From CAZSBB01 sp964605235 (lineage in GTDB: Bacteria; Planctomycetota; Phycisphaerae; Phycisphaerales; Phycisphaeraceae): a DNA stretch of 64,000 nt. Below are positions 15,868 to 24,937 of this stretch, one piece after another. Within the stretch, counting starts at the first letter, position 1, and each line of letters opens with the position of its first letter. The DNA lies in assembly GCA_964605235.1 (NCBI GenBank), contig CAZSBB010000011.1, positions 1 through 64,000 of the forward strand, read 5' to 3'. The translations under genes and the position numbers were made by a program. Below the pieces are notes generated by a model, which was not told the origin of the DNA, made no database searches, and was given only the letters and a program-made list of their open reading frames with translations.

Positions 15868-16920
15868 ATGGTCGGACTCAAGGCCATTGCAGAGCGTGCG
15901 GGCGTGTCTGTGGAGACCGTGTCCCGCGTGCTCAACGGGCGTTACCGCCAGGCGCAGCAGCGCGGGCGGGAACGGGTCGCCCACGTTCAAGCCATTGCCC
16001 GTGACCTGGGTTACCAGCCCAATGCCGCCGCCCGCGCCATGCTCACCCGGCGGACCCTGCAGGTGGGCGTTGTTTTGGCGGTGGATGCCAGGAGCCAGTT
16101 GGCTCACGCTTCGGCGGCCGAAGCCGTCTTTGGGATCAATTCCGTGCTGGCGCCGGCGGGCTATGTCATGAGCCTGGTGCCGGTCCCCAGTCTGGCGTCG
16201 GCTGGCGAGCAGGAATCCCGCGCCCTGCGCGAGCGGGTTCTTGACGGCATGGTGCTGATGGATGAGCTGCCTGCGGGCTTGCTCGCGGCGTTGCGGCGCA
16301 TCCGGTTGCCCAAGGTCTGGGTCAACGTTGCCGCAGCCGGTCGTCGGGACACCGTCAGTCGCAACGAAGCGGCGGCGGGGGCCTGCTGTGTTGGCGCGTT
16401 GGGGGAGCTGGGTTACCGCCGCATCATTTACATCGACCGGCGCGGCGGCACGCACTTCAGCTTCGCCGCCCGTCGCCAGGGAGCCTTGCAGCGCGCCCAG
16501 GCGCTGGGGCTGGCTGTGGAGGTGATGGAACTGGCGTTGCCCACGGGCGAATCGGCGACCACGCCGGCGTTCTGGTCGCTCTTTGGCCAGGGCGTCGCCC
16601 TGGTGGTGGCGGACATTTATCTGGCGCAGCGTCTGCAGGTGGAGTTGTCCCTGCAGGGCTTGGGCGCTGGTCGGCACTATGCCTTGACGTGTTGTGACGA
16701 CAGTGACGAGTTGAACGAAACCTTTCCCGAATTGGCGCGGGCTTCGTTTGACCGCTTCGGCATGGGCGCGCGGGCGGCCACCATGATGCTCGAGAAGCTG
16801 GCGGCGGGACTGCCCGGGCAAGGTCGGCAACTGCAGCACCAGCCGGTGGTGCTGCAGCCGCATTGGTGTCCCGGTCGTACCGCTCCGCCGGCGTCTGAGC
16901 TTGGGTCTGGTTTGGTCTGA
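15868..16920 (+). CDS. LacI-family transcriptional regulator
   Basis: 350 residues. It has a canonical helix-turn-helix, LKAIAERAGVSVETVSRVLNGRY, a hinge helix (YQPNAAARAM) and a periplasmic-binding-protein-like body. Start at 15868 is chosen over an upstream in-frame TTG (15853) because GGTGA precedes it by 7 bp and the HTH follows at once. It stands first in a plus-strand operon with a pseudopilin (46 bp gap), a GH74-like propeller protein and a GH106-like enzyme, which it probably controls together with itself through the operator at 15833-15852. The inducer is probably a glycan breakdown product. Confidence 0.88.
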   Translation: MVGLKAIAERAGVSVETVSRVLNGRYRQAQQRGRERVAHVQAIARDLGYQPNAAARAMLTRRTLQVGVVLAVDARSQLAHASAAEAVFGINSVLAPAGYVMSLVPVPSLASAGEQESRALRERVLDGMVLMDELPAGLLAALRRIRLPKVWVNVAAAGRRDTVSRNEAAAGACCVGALGELGYRRIIYIDRRGGTHFSFAARRQGALQRAQALGLAVEVMELALPTGESATTPAFWSLFGQGVALVVADIYLAQRLQVELSLQGLGAGRHYALTCCDDSDELNETFPELARASFDRFGMGARAATMMLEKLAAGLPGQGRQLQHQPVVLQPHWCPGRTAPPASELGSGLV

Positions 16921-16966
16921 TTGGAGGTATCCCCCTGGGCGTCAACTTCCTTTGGAGACAATAAGC

Positions 16967-17731
16967 ATGCTCACCCTCTTGCGTCGCCGGTCCAGTTCGC
17001 TGCCTGCCGCTTTCACGCTGATCGAATTGCTGGTGGTGATTTCCATCATCTCGCTGTTGATGGCGGTGCTGATGCCCGCGCTCTCCAAGGCGCGGGAGGC
17101 AGCCCGGGCGGTGCAGTGCCAGTCGAACCTGCGGCAGATTTTCGTGCTGCAGGCGGTTTACGCCGAACAGGCGCAAGACGGGCGCTTTGCCGCCATCCAG
17201 AACTACTATCCGGGGGAAACGGGAGAATCGCGTTGGATGCAGCGGCTGCGTCCGCTGGTGTCGGTGGAACTGGGGCTCGCCACCGTACCGCTGACCGCCC
17301 GCAAGGGCAGCCATGCGATTTTCGTCTGCCCCAGTGCGGAAATCACCTCCGCCACCCCGGTCGACCATAAGACTTATGGGCTGAATCCCTGCCAGAAGCT
17401 GCTCACCTGGCGCTTCAAGCGCGACGCCATCCAGTACCCGGCGGGCACCATCATTTTCGGTGAGCTGGGCACCGGGTCCGCCGAGGAAGTGCTGATCCCG
17501 TTCGTCACCGGGTCGGTGCTGCGCGGCATCTGGGTCAGCGGATCCAGCCAGGGCACCTGGGGGGCCGTCGGCGACTGGGCGGACTGGAGTTTCTACGGCG
17601 GGATGCGGCATGGGGGTCGGGACATTCTGCAATACGCCTACTTCGATGGCCATGTGGCGGTGCAGCAGCGTCAAGTGCTGACTCCCGATGCCGCCGACCG
17701 GAATTTCTGGTTCTGGAGTCGCTTCTGGTGA
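16967..17731 (+). CDS. Pseudopilin with H-Xn-DG tail
   Basis: 254 residues. The prepilin signal AFTLIELLVVISIISLLMAVLM has Ala in place of the usual Gly before the cleavage Phe. That is rare but seen in some pseudopilins, and it could lower prepilin peptidase processing. Then SKAREAARAVQCQSNLRQI is the conserved helix. The C-terminus has MRHGGRDILQYAYFDGHV, the PVC-type H-Xn-DG motif. ATG at 16967 follows GGAGA. It lies between a LacI regulator and a secreted beta-propeller protein, the same arrangement as at 9885-11755. Confidence 0.85.
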   Translation: MLTLLRRRSSSLPAAFTLIELLVVISIISLLMAVLMPALSKAREAARAVQCQSNLRQIFVLQAVYAEQAQDGRFAAIQNYYPGETGESRWMQRLRPLVSVELGLATVPLTARKGSHAIFVCPSAEITSATPVDHKTYGLNPCQKLLTWRFKRDAIQYPAGTIIFGELGTGSAEEVLIPFVTGSVLRGIWVSGSSQGTWGAVGDWADWSFYGGMRHGGRDILQYAYFDGHVAVQQRQVLTPDAADRNFWFWSRFW

Positions 17732-17798
17732 TGCTGCGGGTACGCCCATGTTTCCGGATTCATCAACTGGCGCCCACGAGGGGCGGAGGGGAAGTTTT

Positions 17799-20513
17799 AT
17801 GCTGCCGCGCACGGCAAAACGTCGGCTGGGGTTGATGGCGGGTCTGCTGCTGGGCATGGTGGTGGGCAACGCCCCGTCGTTGGTGCGGGCGGATGCCGCG
17901 CGGGGCGTGGCGCCGGCGGAGTCGCCCGGCCGGTACGGGGCCTGGCGTTCAGCCCGCATCGGCGGCGGGGGTTTCCTGCAGAACGTGGTGTTCACCACCG
18001 ATCCGCGCGTGCTCTATGCCTGGGTTGATGTCGGCGGCTTCTATCGCTCCGATGACGCCGGCGCGACCTGGCACATGCTGCATGGCCAGCTGCCGGACAG
18101 CCATGGCAACCGACAGGTGCGCGGCCTGAGCGCCGACCCGCGCGACCCAAGTTCCATCGTCGTCGCCACCGGAACCCACTGGAGCAAAACCCGCGAAGGC
18201 GTGTATCTGTCCCATGACGGCGGACGCACCTTCCAGCGCACCCTCGATGCGGCACTGTTCGCTGGCAATGGTCACGGGCGCAGCGCCGGCAAGGTGCTCG
18301 TTCGGTCACCCCATCAGCCGGACCTCATCCTCGCCGCCTCCGCCGGTGACGGCATTTTTCTCTCCCGCGATGGCGGCGCCGCGTGGAGCCAGGCGGGCTT
18401 GACGGGTTACTTTTTCAGTGACGTCCAGTTTGATCGCGCCGTGCCCAATCGGGTCTGGGCTTGCGCCATGGCGTATCAGGGCTTCCTGTTGGGCGAACCA
18501 CAGACCCAGATGCCCGCCGGTTTCTTCCGCAGCGACGACGGCGGCCAGAACTGGACCCGACTGGCCGACGAGTCACCTATGGAGGTCGAACAGTCCTACC
18601 ACGATCCCAGCCATTTGCTGGGCATCATGGACCGCCGGCAACTGGTGATCAGCCTGGACGCCGGGCAGACCTGGAAGGATTTCCACGAGGGGTTGCCTGC
18701 CGCCGAGAATCCGGGCTACGGCGTGGCGGCGGCTTTTACCGCCATTGCCGTCACGCCCGCTGGCTGGCTCGCCGGCGGAGGCGACGGCACGCTCTATCGG
18801 CGCGGTTGGACGGACGCCAGTTGGACCGCCATCCCGGTTCAGCGTCGCGACAAGCCCGACTGGGTCTTTCTCAAGACGCCTGAAGACGGCGGATGGTCGC
18901 ACTTCGGGCGGGCGATGAGTTCCATCGTGGTTGATCCCCGTGACGCCGACCACTGGTTCATGTGCGACTGGTTCGCCATCTGGCGCACCCGCGACGCCGG
19001 ACGGACCTGGTCCTTGTGCATCGACGGCATCGAGGTCACGGTGATCCACACGCTGGCGATCGATCCACAGGATCCGGCGATCGTGCATCTGGGAATGGCG
19101 GACAACGGCTACTTCCGTTCGCTCGACGGCGGCGCCAGCTTCACCCATATCACTCGGGGAATCACCAACAACATCAAAGCGCTCGAGGTCTCGCCCGCCA
19201 ATCCCTGGCGGGTGTACGCCCTGGGGCCCGCGACGCCCGGTCCCTGGATCGCCAACAGCCTGTTCATCAGCGCTGATCGCGGGGTTCACTGGACCCGGGC
19301 GCAGGGCGATGGTCTGCCCGACATGACCAACCTGCGCTGCAACGCCCTGGCGGTCTGCCCCCGCGACGCGGATCGACTGTGGCTCTGTGTCTCGGGCAAG
19401 GTCGAACCGGGGCAGGGCGGCGTCTATGAATCCACCGACGGCGGCGCATCGTGGCGTTGGCGCAGTCAGGGCCTGCCCGCCCGCGCCTTCTTTCGCGAAG
19501 CCATCTGGCACGTCGGCCGGCAACTGGCGGTTTCGGCGGATGGCTCCATGGTGTGTTTTGACGCCGATCGCGGCGGGGTTTACGCCTGCACCGATGGGGC
19601 TGCCGCCCAGTCCGCATCGGACCTCTGGCAGCAGGTGCTCAGCGCGGACATCCGGCCGATGGATGTGGCGGCGGATCCGCATATGCCCGGACGCTTCCTG
19701 CTGGCGGACGCTACGGGGCTGCGCCAAAGCGATGATGGCGGCCGAACCTGGCGGGCGCTGGACAGCCCGGCGCCGGTGTACCGCGTCACCTGTGACCCAC
19801 GCACCCCCGGCCGACTGGCGCTCTCGGGTGGTCAGGGCACCTGGCTCAAGTCCGCCCAAGCCGAGCGCTTTGCGCGGGTGGATGCCGACCTGCCGTTCCG
19901 CATCGACAATGTCCTGGCCTTTGCCGGTGATCGACTCGTGGTGGGCACGCCCGGCTGCGGGGCTTTCTGGCTGCCGCTGGCGGCCAACGCCGAAGCGACC
20001 ATGGTCGCCGATCCGGTTCATCTCCAGGCGCCGACGCCTCCGCCGCCGGACCCCGCCGAAAATATCCTCCCCCCGATGCGCGAGGAAAAACCCGATCAAC
20101 CCGGCTGGGCGATGCGCTGGAAGGGCAAGGGGGCACCGCGTGTCTCGATCGAAGCCAGCGATCCCGATGGCAAGCCTCCGGTTCCCGCGATGGTGGTTAT
20201 CGCCGAGGAACTCAGCTCCGGCAGCGCCGGCGCCACTTTGCCCGCCCAGGTCAGGCGGATCCGCATCGTTGGGGAGATTCGTCTCGACGGCGACTGGTCC
20301 CAGGCTCTCGTGGCGGTGCAGACTTTCGGTGACGGCGGGAAACAGATCGGCTGGACCGAATTGACCGATGCCCGCGCGGCGCGGCAATGGACGCGCTTCG
20401 ATCGCACCTTCCAGCTGCCCGACAACTACCGCAACGCTACGGTGCGCGTGGTCTTCAACGGCGCCGGTCGTATCGCCCTGCGCAACGTGGTGGCGGTGAC
20501 CCTCGAGCCGTAA
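17799..20513 (+). CDS. Secreted GH74/sortilin-like double beta-propeller protein
   Basis: 904 residues. The signal peptide (about 1-33) has KRR, a hydrophobic run and VRADA. From about residue 50 it carries nine or more Asp boxes, including YRSDDAGATW, SHDGGRTF, SRDGGAAW, RSDDGGQNW, RTRDAGRTW, RSLDGGASF, STDGGASW and QSDDGGRTW. That is the repeat pattern of the two seven-bladed propellers of GH74 xyloglucanases and VPS10/sortilin proteins. The last 180 residues (after a Pro-rich linker) form a separate beta domain resembling a carbohydrate-binding module. Start at 17799 follows GGAGGGG. The frame upstream overlaps the pseudopilin end without a better start. Likely role: endo-acting hydrolysis or binding of a branched polysaccharide at the cell surface. 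Catalytic Asp residues are not assigned. Confidence 0.75.
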   Translation: MLPRTAKRRLGLMAGLLLGMVVGNAPSLVRADAARGVAPAESPGRYGAWRSARIGGGGFLQNVVFTTDPRVLYAWVDVGGFYRSDDAGATWHMLHGQLPDSHGNRQVRGLSADPRDPSSIVVATGTHWSKTREGVYLSHDGGRTFQRTLDAALFAGNGHGRSAGKVLVRSPHQPDLILAASAGDGIFLSRDGGAAWSQAGLTGYFFSDVQFDRAVPNRVWACAMAYQGFLLGEPQTQMPAGFFRSDDGGQNWTRLADESPMEVEQSYHDPSHLLGIMDRRQLVISLDAGQTWKDFHEGLPAAENPGYGVAAAFTAIAVTPAGWLAGGGDGTLYRRGWTDASWTAIPVQRRDKPDWVFLKTPEDGGWSHFGRAMSSIVVDPRDADHWFMCDWFAIWRTRDAGRTWSLCIDGIEVTVIHTLAIDPQDPAIVHLGMADNGYFRSLDGGASFTHITRGITNNIKALEVSPANPWRVYALGPATPGPWIANSLFISADRGVHWTRAQGDGLPDMTNLRCNALAVCPRDADRLWLCVSGKVEPGQGGVYESTDGGASWRWRSQGLPARAFFREAIWHVGRQLAVSADGSMVCFDADRGGVYACTDGAAAQSASDLWQQVLSADIRPMDVAADPHMPGRFLLADATGLRQSDDGGRTWRALDSPAPVYRVTCDPRTPGRLALSGGQGTWLKSAQAERFARVDADLPFRIDNVLAFAGDRLVVGTPGCGAFWLPLAANAEATMVADPVHLQAPTPPPPDPAENILPPMREEKPDQPGWAMRWKGKGAPRVSIEASDPDGKPPVPAMVVIAEELSSGSAGATLPAQVRRIRIVGEIRLDGDWSQALVAVQTFGDGGKQIGWTELTDARAARQWTRFDRTFQLPDNYRNATVRVVFNGAGRIALRNVVAVTLEP

Positions 20514-20698
20514 CCCGGTCAGGGCGGCGCTCACGCCCGTCGGCGGCCGGGGGCGCGGCAGAGGCCATGAAGCCCGGGAAACATGGTTGTATATCGAATC
20601 GCCAAGCCTGCCGGGGTTCGCTAGCATGAGGCCTTGGACCTGATTGGCCGACCCCATCGGCGGGGTTGTGCCCTGGCGGACTTGCGCTGGATGCCCTC

Positions 20699-23692
20699 AT
20701 GCCTGATACGTTTGTGCCCCCGCGACCCGGCTTTTACCCCTTCTGGTTCTGGAACGCCCGCATTGAGCTTGACGAACTGCGGCGGCAGATCGATCTGATG
20801 GCGCAGCAGGGCGTGCATGGGTTTTACATTTCGCCGCGCCAGGGTCTGGATACGCCGTATCTGTCGGAAGCATTTTTCGCCTGCGTCCAGGCGGCGGTGG
20901 AGCACGCCGAGGCGCGCGGAATGGTGGTGCAGCTTTATGACGAATATCCCTATCCCAGCGGTTCAGCGGGTGGAGAAGCTTTGCTCGGCAGCCCGCAGTT
21001 GTGGGCGACCAAGCTGCTGACGCAGGTGCATGATCTGCCCGGCGGGCCGGTGCGGCTGGCGCTGCCGACGGGCAAAGTGCTGGCGGCGGTGGCGTTTCCC
21101 GTGGGCCCCGGTGGGCCGCGGTGGGACCAGCCGGTGAACCTGCGTCGACACGTCGGCGTCATCCTCGGCGCCGGCAGCTACAACGAAGCCGGCTTGACGC
21201 CCTACAACCGCAAGCGCTTTTTCGCCAGCCAGCCAACCCCCTGGTTGGAGGCGGCGCTGCCCGACGGCCCGCAGCGCCTGATTGTCGCCGTGCAGACGGT
21301 CGTTGACGACTTCAAGTACTACCAGCGGCTGCCGGACCTGCTGAACCCCCAGGCCGTTGCACGTTTCATTGAACTGACCCACGAACGCTATTTCCAGCAC
21401 TGCGGGGCGCGCTTCGGCAAGACTATCCGCGGCATTTTCGCCGATGAATCCAGCCCCTTGTGGACCGACGGCTTTCCCGCGCGGTATGCCGAGCGCTTCG
21501 GCGTCACGCTGGATTTCGCCGCCCTCGCCGATGCCCGGCATCCCGACCACCCGCGCGTCAGCTATCAGGTGCACACGCTCAAGCGCGAGTGGTTCGAGGA
21601 AACCTTCGATCAGCCCTTGCACGACTGGTGTGCCGCGCATGGGCTGGCGTATGAGGCGGAAAAGGCGGCGTTGCGGTTTTCGCAGATGCGGCGCTACCAC
21701 GTGCCCGGATGCGAGCCGGGCCACACCAAAGCCGGCGGCGGGTTCGATCTGCTGCGTCACTCCGCGCGCACCAACGCCCGCGCCACCGCCTCGGCGGCGT
21801 ACTTCTACGACAAACGCGATTGCGTCTGCGAGTGCTATCACAGCATGGGGTGGGGCGCGACGCTGCTCGACGCGCGGGTGATCGCCGACGGCCTGGTTGC
21901 TCTGGGCATCAAGCGGCTGATTCCCCATGCGTTTTACTACACCGCCCATGGCATGACGAAACATGATGGGCCGCCGAGCTTCTTCTATCAGATGCCGTAT
22001 TGGCCGCTGTTTCACCACCTGACCCGGCGCACCGATCGCCTGCTGGAATTGCTCAGCCCGACGATCATTGATGCCGACGTGTTGGTGGTGGATCCTTCCA
22101 TGGGCGTGCCCACCGGCGCACAGATCGAAGCGTGCAACCAACTGATGCTCGACCTGGCGGGCCGGCATGTCGAGTTCCATGTGGTCGACACCGATGTGCT
22201 CGAAGCCGGCGTCATCCGCGCCGGCGCGGTGCACATCAAGGAGGTGACGGCGCACACCGTGGTGGTCCCGCCGATGCTGTATGTGGAGCCGGAGTTGGAA
22301 GCATGGCTGACGCGCTTTGAAGCCGCCGGCGGCCAGGTGGTGCGCGCGGCGGTCAGTGCGGCAGGTTTGCCGACCTGTCTGGGGCTGGTCGGCGCGGGAC
22401 ACGAGCAGGTGCTGGTGACCCGCCGGCGGATGCCCGACGGCAAGCGGTGCTGGGTGCTGGTCAGCCGCCACCCGCAGGCGATTGCAGCCGAGCTCACGTT
22501 GCCCTGCCCGGTGGAATTGGTGGACATCGGCGCCGCCCAGGCGCCGCTGAGCACGGGAACAACCTGTGCCGCCGGTTGGGTGTACCAGCGGAAGATTGAG
22601 CCGTTTGAAACGCTGGTGCTGCGCGAAGTGGACGCCGGTTCCGTGGCGTCGGTGAGCGCGGCGGCGACGGCGTTGGTGAAAGTCCAGGTGACGGGTCCCG
22701 CGCAGGTGCGTCCGCTGGGGCCGAACCTGCTGCGTCTGGCGGACTGGATGCTGAGCATCGCCGATGCGGATGCTCACCACGCGCCAGCGCTGGCGGGCGG
22801 CGCGGAACTGGGCACCCCGGGCAGCAGCACGGTGGCGGCTTCGGCGGGCGGCGCGGGGCCGGGTTCCCCCGGCGCTGCGGTGCGCGTCAGCCCCATGCCG
22901 CTGGTGCAGCAACTGGACCAGGCGGGCATTGCATATCGGCCGGCGTACCGCTACTTCTTCGGCCAGGTGCCGCGCCTGGGTTTGCCCGCCTTGCATGCGC
23001 TTTACACCTGCACCGTCGACTGCCAGACCGAGGCGCAGGTGGATTTGCTGATAGAGCCGAACGCGCTGGCGGGGGCATGGACGCTGACGGTCAACGACGG
23101 CGCACCGCGCGGCCCCGCCGCGCTGACCCGCTGCGATACGCCGATCTATGGCGCGCAGGCGCTGCCGCTGAACCTGCGGCGGGGCAGCAATACGCTGCGG
23201 TTGGATCTGCATGCGGACCAGATCGACAGCGGCCTGCTCAGCGCGCTGTACCTGCGGGGCGATTTCGGTGTTTCGCTCGTCACCGATTCAGCCGGTGCGC
23301 CCGCGCAGCCGCCGAAGTTGACGGCCTATCCGTCGGTCGCGCCCTTTGACGGTCTCGATGTCGCCGGCTTGCCGCATTACGCCGGCGTGGTCGAATATGT
23401 GCTGAACGTGAACCTGCCGACGCTGCCGCCGGGGGACGCCGCTTTGCTCGAACTGTGCTTCGACGCGCCGTGTCACGATGCGTTGTCGCTGCGGTTCAAT
23501 GAAGGCGCGTGGATTGAATCGCCCTGGCTGCCGCGCGTTTGCCGGGTGCCGACGCGCGACCTGCGCGCGGGCGCCAACACGCTGACCATTCATCAGCACA
23601 CGACGCTGCTGCGGGCGTACGACGGCCAGCGATTTGACGAGGTCGCCCATCGGGCGGTGCCGGTGGGCGTGGGGGGCGGTGCCGGGAAATGA
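20699..23692 (+). CDS. Large GH106-like glycoside hydrolase (alpha-L-rhamnosidase superfamily)
   Basis: 997 residues, no signal peptide. The opening FYPFWFWNARIELDELRRQI and QGVHGFYISPRQGLDTPYLS match the start of GH106-like barrels (W-F-W-N... then a strand and loop around the active site). QLYDEYPYPSGSAGGEAL and GIFADESSPLWTDG contain the strand-end acidic residues expected of a retaining or inverting barrel. YHSMGWGATLLDARVIADGLVALGIKRLIPHAFYYT is another conserved section. The C-terminal 250 residues include beta-sandwich repeats (NTLRLDLHADQIDSG..., NTLTIHQHTT). Start at 20699 is used because the family begins there. No good ribosome site is seen, so it may be translated after the upstream gene. 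The 185-bp gap shows no terminator. Confidence 0.65.
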   Translation: MPDTFVPPRPGFYPFWFWNARIELDELRRQIDLMAQQGVHGFYISPRQGLDTPYLSEAFFACVQAAVEHAEARGMVVQLYDEYPYPSGSAGGEALLGSPQLWATKLLTQVHDLPGGPVRLALPTGKVLAAVAFPVGPGGPRWDQPVNLRRHVGVILGAGSYNEAGLTPYNRKRFFASQPTPWLEAALPDGPQRLIVAVQTVVDDFKYYQRLPDLLNPQAVARFIELTHERYFQHCGARFGKTIRGIFADESSPLWTDGFPARYAERFGVTLDFAALADARHPDHPRVSYQVHTLKREWFEETFDQPLHDWCAAHGLAYEAEKAALRFSQMRRYHVPGCEPGHTKAGGGFDLLRHSARTNARATASAAYFYDKRDCVCECYHSMGWGATLLDARVIADGLVALGIKRLIPHAFYYTAHGMTKHDGPPSFFYQMPYWPLFHHLTRRTDRLLELLSPTIIDADVLVVDPSMGVPTGAQIEACNQLMLDLAGRHVEFHVVDTDVLEAGVIRAGAVHIKEVTAHTVVVPPMLYVEPELEAWLTRFEAAGGQVVRAAVSAAGLPTCLGLVGAGHEQVLVTRRRMPDGKRCWVLVSRHPQAIAAELTLPCPVELVDIGAAQAPLSTGTTCAAGWVYQRKIEPFETLVLREVDAGSVASVSAAATALVKVQVTGPAQVRPLGPNLLRLADWMLSIADADAHHAPALAGGAELGTPGSSTVAASAGGAGPGSPGAAVRVSPMPLVQQLDQAGIAYRPAYRYFFGQVPRLGLPALHALYTCTVDCQTEAQVDLLIEPNALAGAWTLTVNDGAPRGPAALTRCDTPIYGAQALPLNLRRGSNTLRLDLHADQIDSGLLSALYLRGDFGVSLVTDSAGAPAQPPKLTAYPSVAPFDGLDVAGLPHYAGVVEYVLNVNLPTLPPGDAALLELCFDAPCHDALSLRFNEGAWIESPWLPRVCRVPTRDLRAGANTLTIHQHTTLLRAYDGQRFDEVAHRAVPVGVGGGAGK

Positions 23693-23823
23693 CGCGCGCC
23701 CAGGGCCGCATCACCACTCGCTCGCCACAATGCCCCAGCGATCACAGCGTGTCTCATGCGCAGCAGACGATTCTCCTGCTCGCCTGTTCTCCACCTCACC
23801 TGCTCCAGCGGCGTCCACGCCGC

Positions 23824-24678
23824 TCAGTACCAGTAGGTGTGGTACTGGCGGTTGTAGCGTTCAACCATGTCGGCGTTGTTCTTCCACTTCGCCGAGCCGT
23901 CGGCGTAAGCGATGTTCCCGCCGTCTGAGAGCATATCGGTGGAATTGTTCTGCAGGTGGTTGGGGGGGACGTTGTATTCCGTGGAACTGCCGCCGCCCAT
24001 GCGGTTGATGGTCAGGCCGGGGGTGTTGGTGCGATTGGTCGGGCCGCGGATCAGGTCGGTGATGATCACGCACTGGCTGGGATGGACCAGCCGGCGGCGG
24101 GAGATCAGCGGTTGATAGCCTTCGGGGCGCTGGCCGAGGTCCGGGGTGTCGTAGTCGACATAGCCTTCCCAGTCGCCGTCGTTGTAGGGGCTGGTGAAGC
24201 GGCGATCGCCTTTGCCGGCGTGATAGAAGTAGTTCAGGCTCAGGCCCCCGGTGGCGGCGCTGCGAACGCCCGCCTTGTAGAACCCGGAGGGACAACTGAG
24301 CGTTTTGAGGGAGATGCCGTAGCTTTGCAGCAACCCCCAGTTGGTGGAGTTGACGCCATCGCCGCCGCCGCTGGGCAAGCTGGGCGCGGAGCCGAGGGGG
24401 CCGTTGCGGTCGGTAAGGGTCAGGTAGTCCGCCCCGCGGTGGAAGCTGTCGGGCAGGTACCACTCGCTGCGGTCGCTGGCGTACATGTCCATGGACAGGG
24501 AGAACTGGCGCACGCTCGCCAGGCAGGACGCCCGCCGCGCCGCTTCGCGCGCCGCCGCCAGCGCCGGCAGCAGGATGGCGATCAGCAGGGCGATGATGGA
24601 GATCACCACCAGCAGTTCCACCAGCGTAAAGCCGCTGGGGGTGAAGGTTCGTCGAACTTCAGGGAAATGCCGCTGCAT
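23824..24678 (-). CDS. Pseudopilin with DG tail, divergent from a GntR/LacI regulator
   Basis: 284 residues. Signal SGFTLVELLVVISIIALLIAILLPALAAAREAARRASC is the classic prepilin start (Gly-Phe cleavage, Glu +5) with the PVC AREAARR helix end. The C-terminus reads NIAYADGSAKWKN, the DG part of the H-Xn-DG motif with a longer spacer. Start at 24678 has AGGAG 8 bp upstream. It is transcribed away from the GntR/LacI regulator at 24938, with an operator-like site between them, and it converges with the GH106-like gene. It is the third pseudopilin in the window next to a sugar regulator. Confidence 0.85.
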   Translation of the reverse strand: MQRHFPEVRRTFTPSGFTLVELLVVISIIALLIAILLPALAAAREAARRASCLASVRQFSLSMDMYASDRSEWYLPDSFHRGADYLTLTDRNGPLGSAPSLPSGGGDGVNSTNWGLLQSYGISLKTLSCPSGFYKAGVRSAATGGLSLNYFYHAGKGDRRFTSPYNDGDWEGYVDYDTPDLGQRPEGYQPLISRRRLVHPSQCVIITDLIRGPTNRTNTPGLTINRMGGGSSTEYNVPPNHLQNNSTDMLSDGGNIAYADGSAKWKNNADMVERYNRQYHTYWY

Positions 24679-24814
24679 GGTCACAACTCCTGCAAACAGT
24701 TTGGCGTCCAGTTGCCGCTGGCGGAAAGCGAGGTCCACAACCTCGGTGGTGTCCAGCCGCTGCCGGCGCTTGTTCACGCACCGCCAACCCACCAGGTTCC
24801 GTGCGTCGAGGGTA

Positions 24815-24833
24815 TTATTTATCCAGATATTTC
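24815..24833. promoter_or_regulatory. Operator-like site between divergent pseudopilin and GntR/LacI genes
   Basis: The core TATC-CA-GATA (24820-24829) is a palindrome in AT-rich flanks (TATTTATC...GATATTTC). It matches 13 of 16 arm positions of the perfect inverted repeat before the transporter at 2796-2813. It lies about 110 bp from the regulator and 140 bp from the pseudopilin, so it could control both. Confidence 0.45.
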
Positions 24834-24937
24834 AAGGTAAATCGGCGTTGCGCTAGAAATCCATGATAAACGCCGGCGCCCTTGTCAGGGAATCATCAAA
24901 CTGATAAACCTGGGTGCATCAAGTTAGGTGCATTTGC

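Noticed and set aside
18573..20657. Long minus-strand frame opposite the propeller protein
   Set aside because: Complement of a gene with nine Asp boxes; no domain and no ribosome site.
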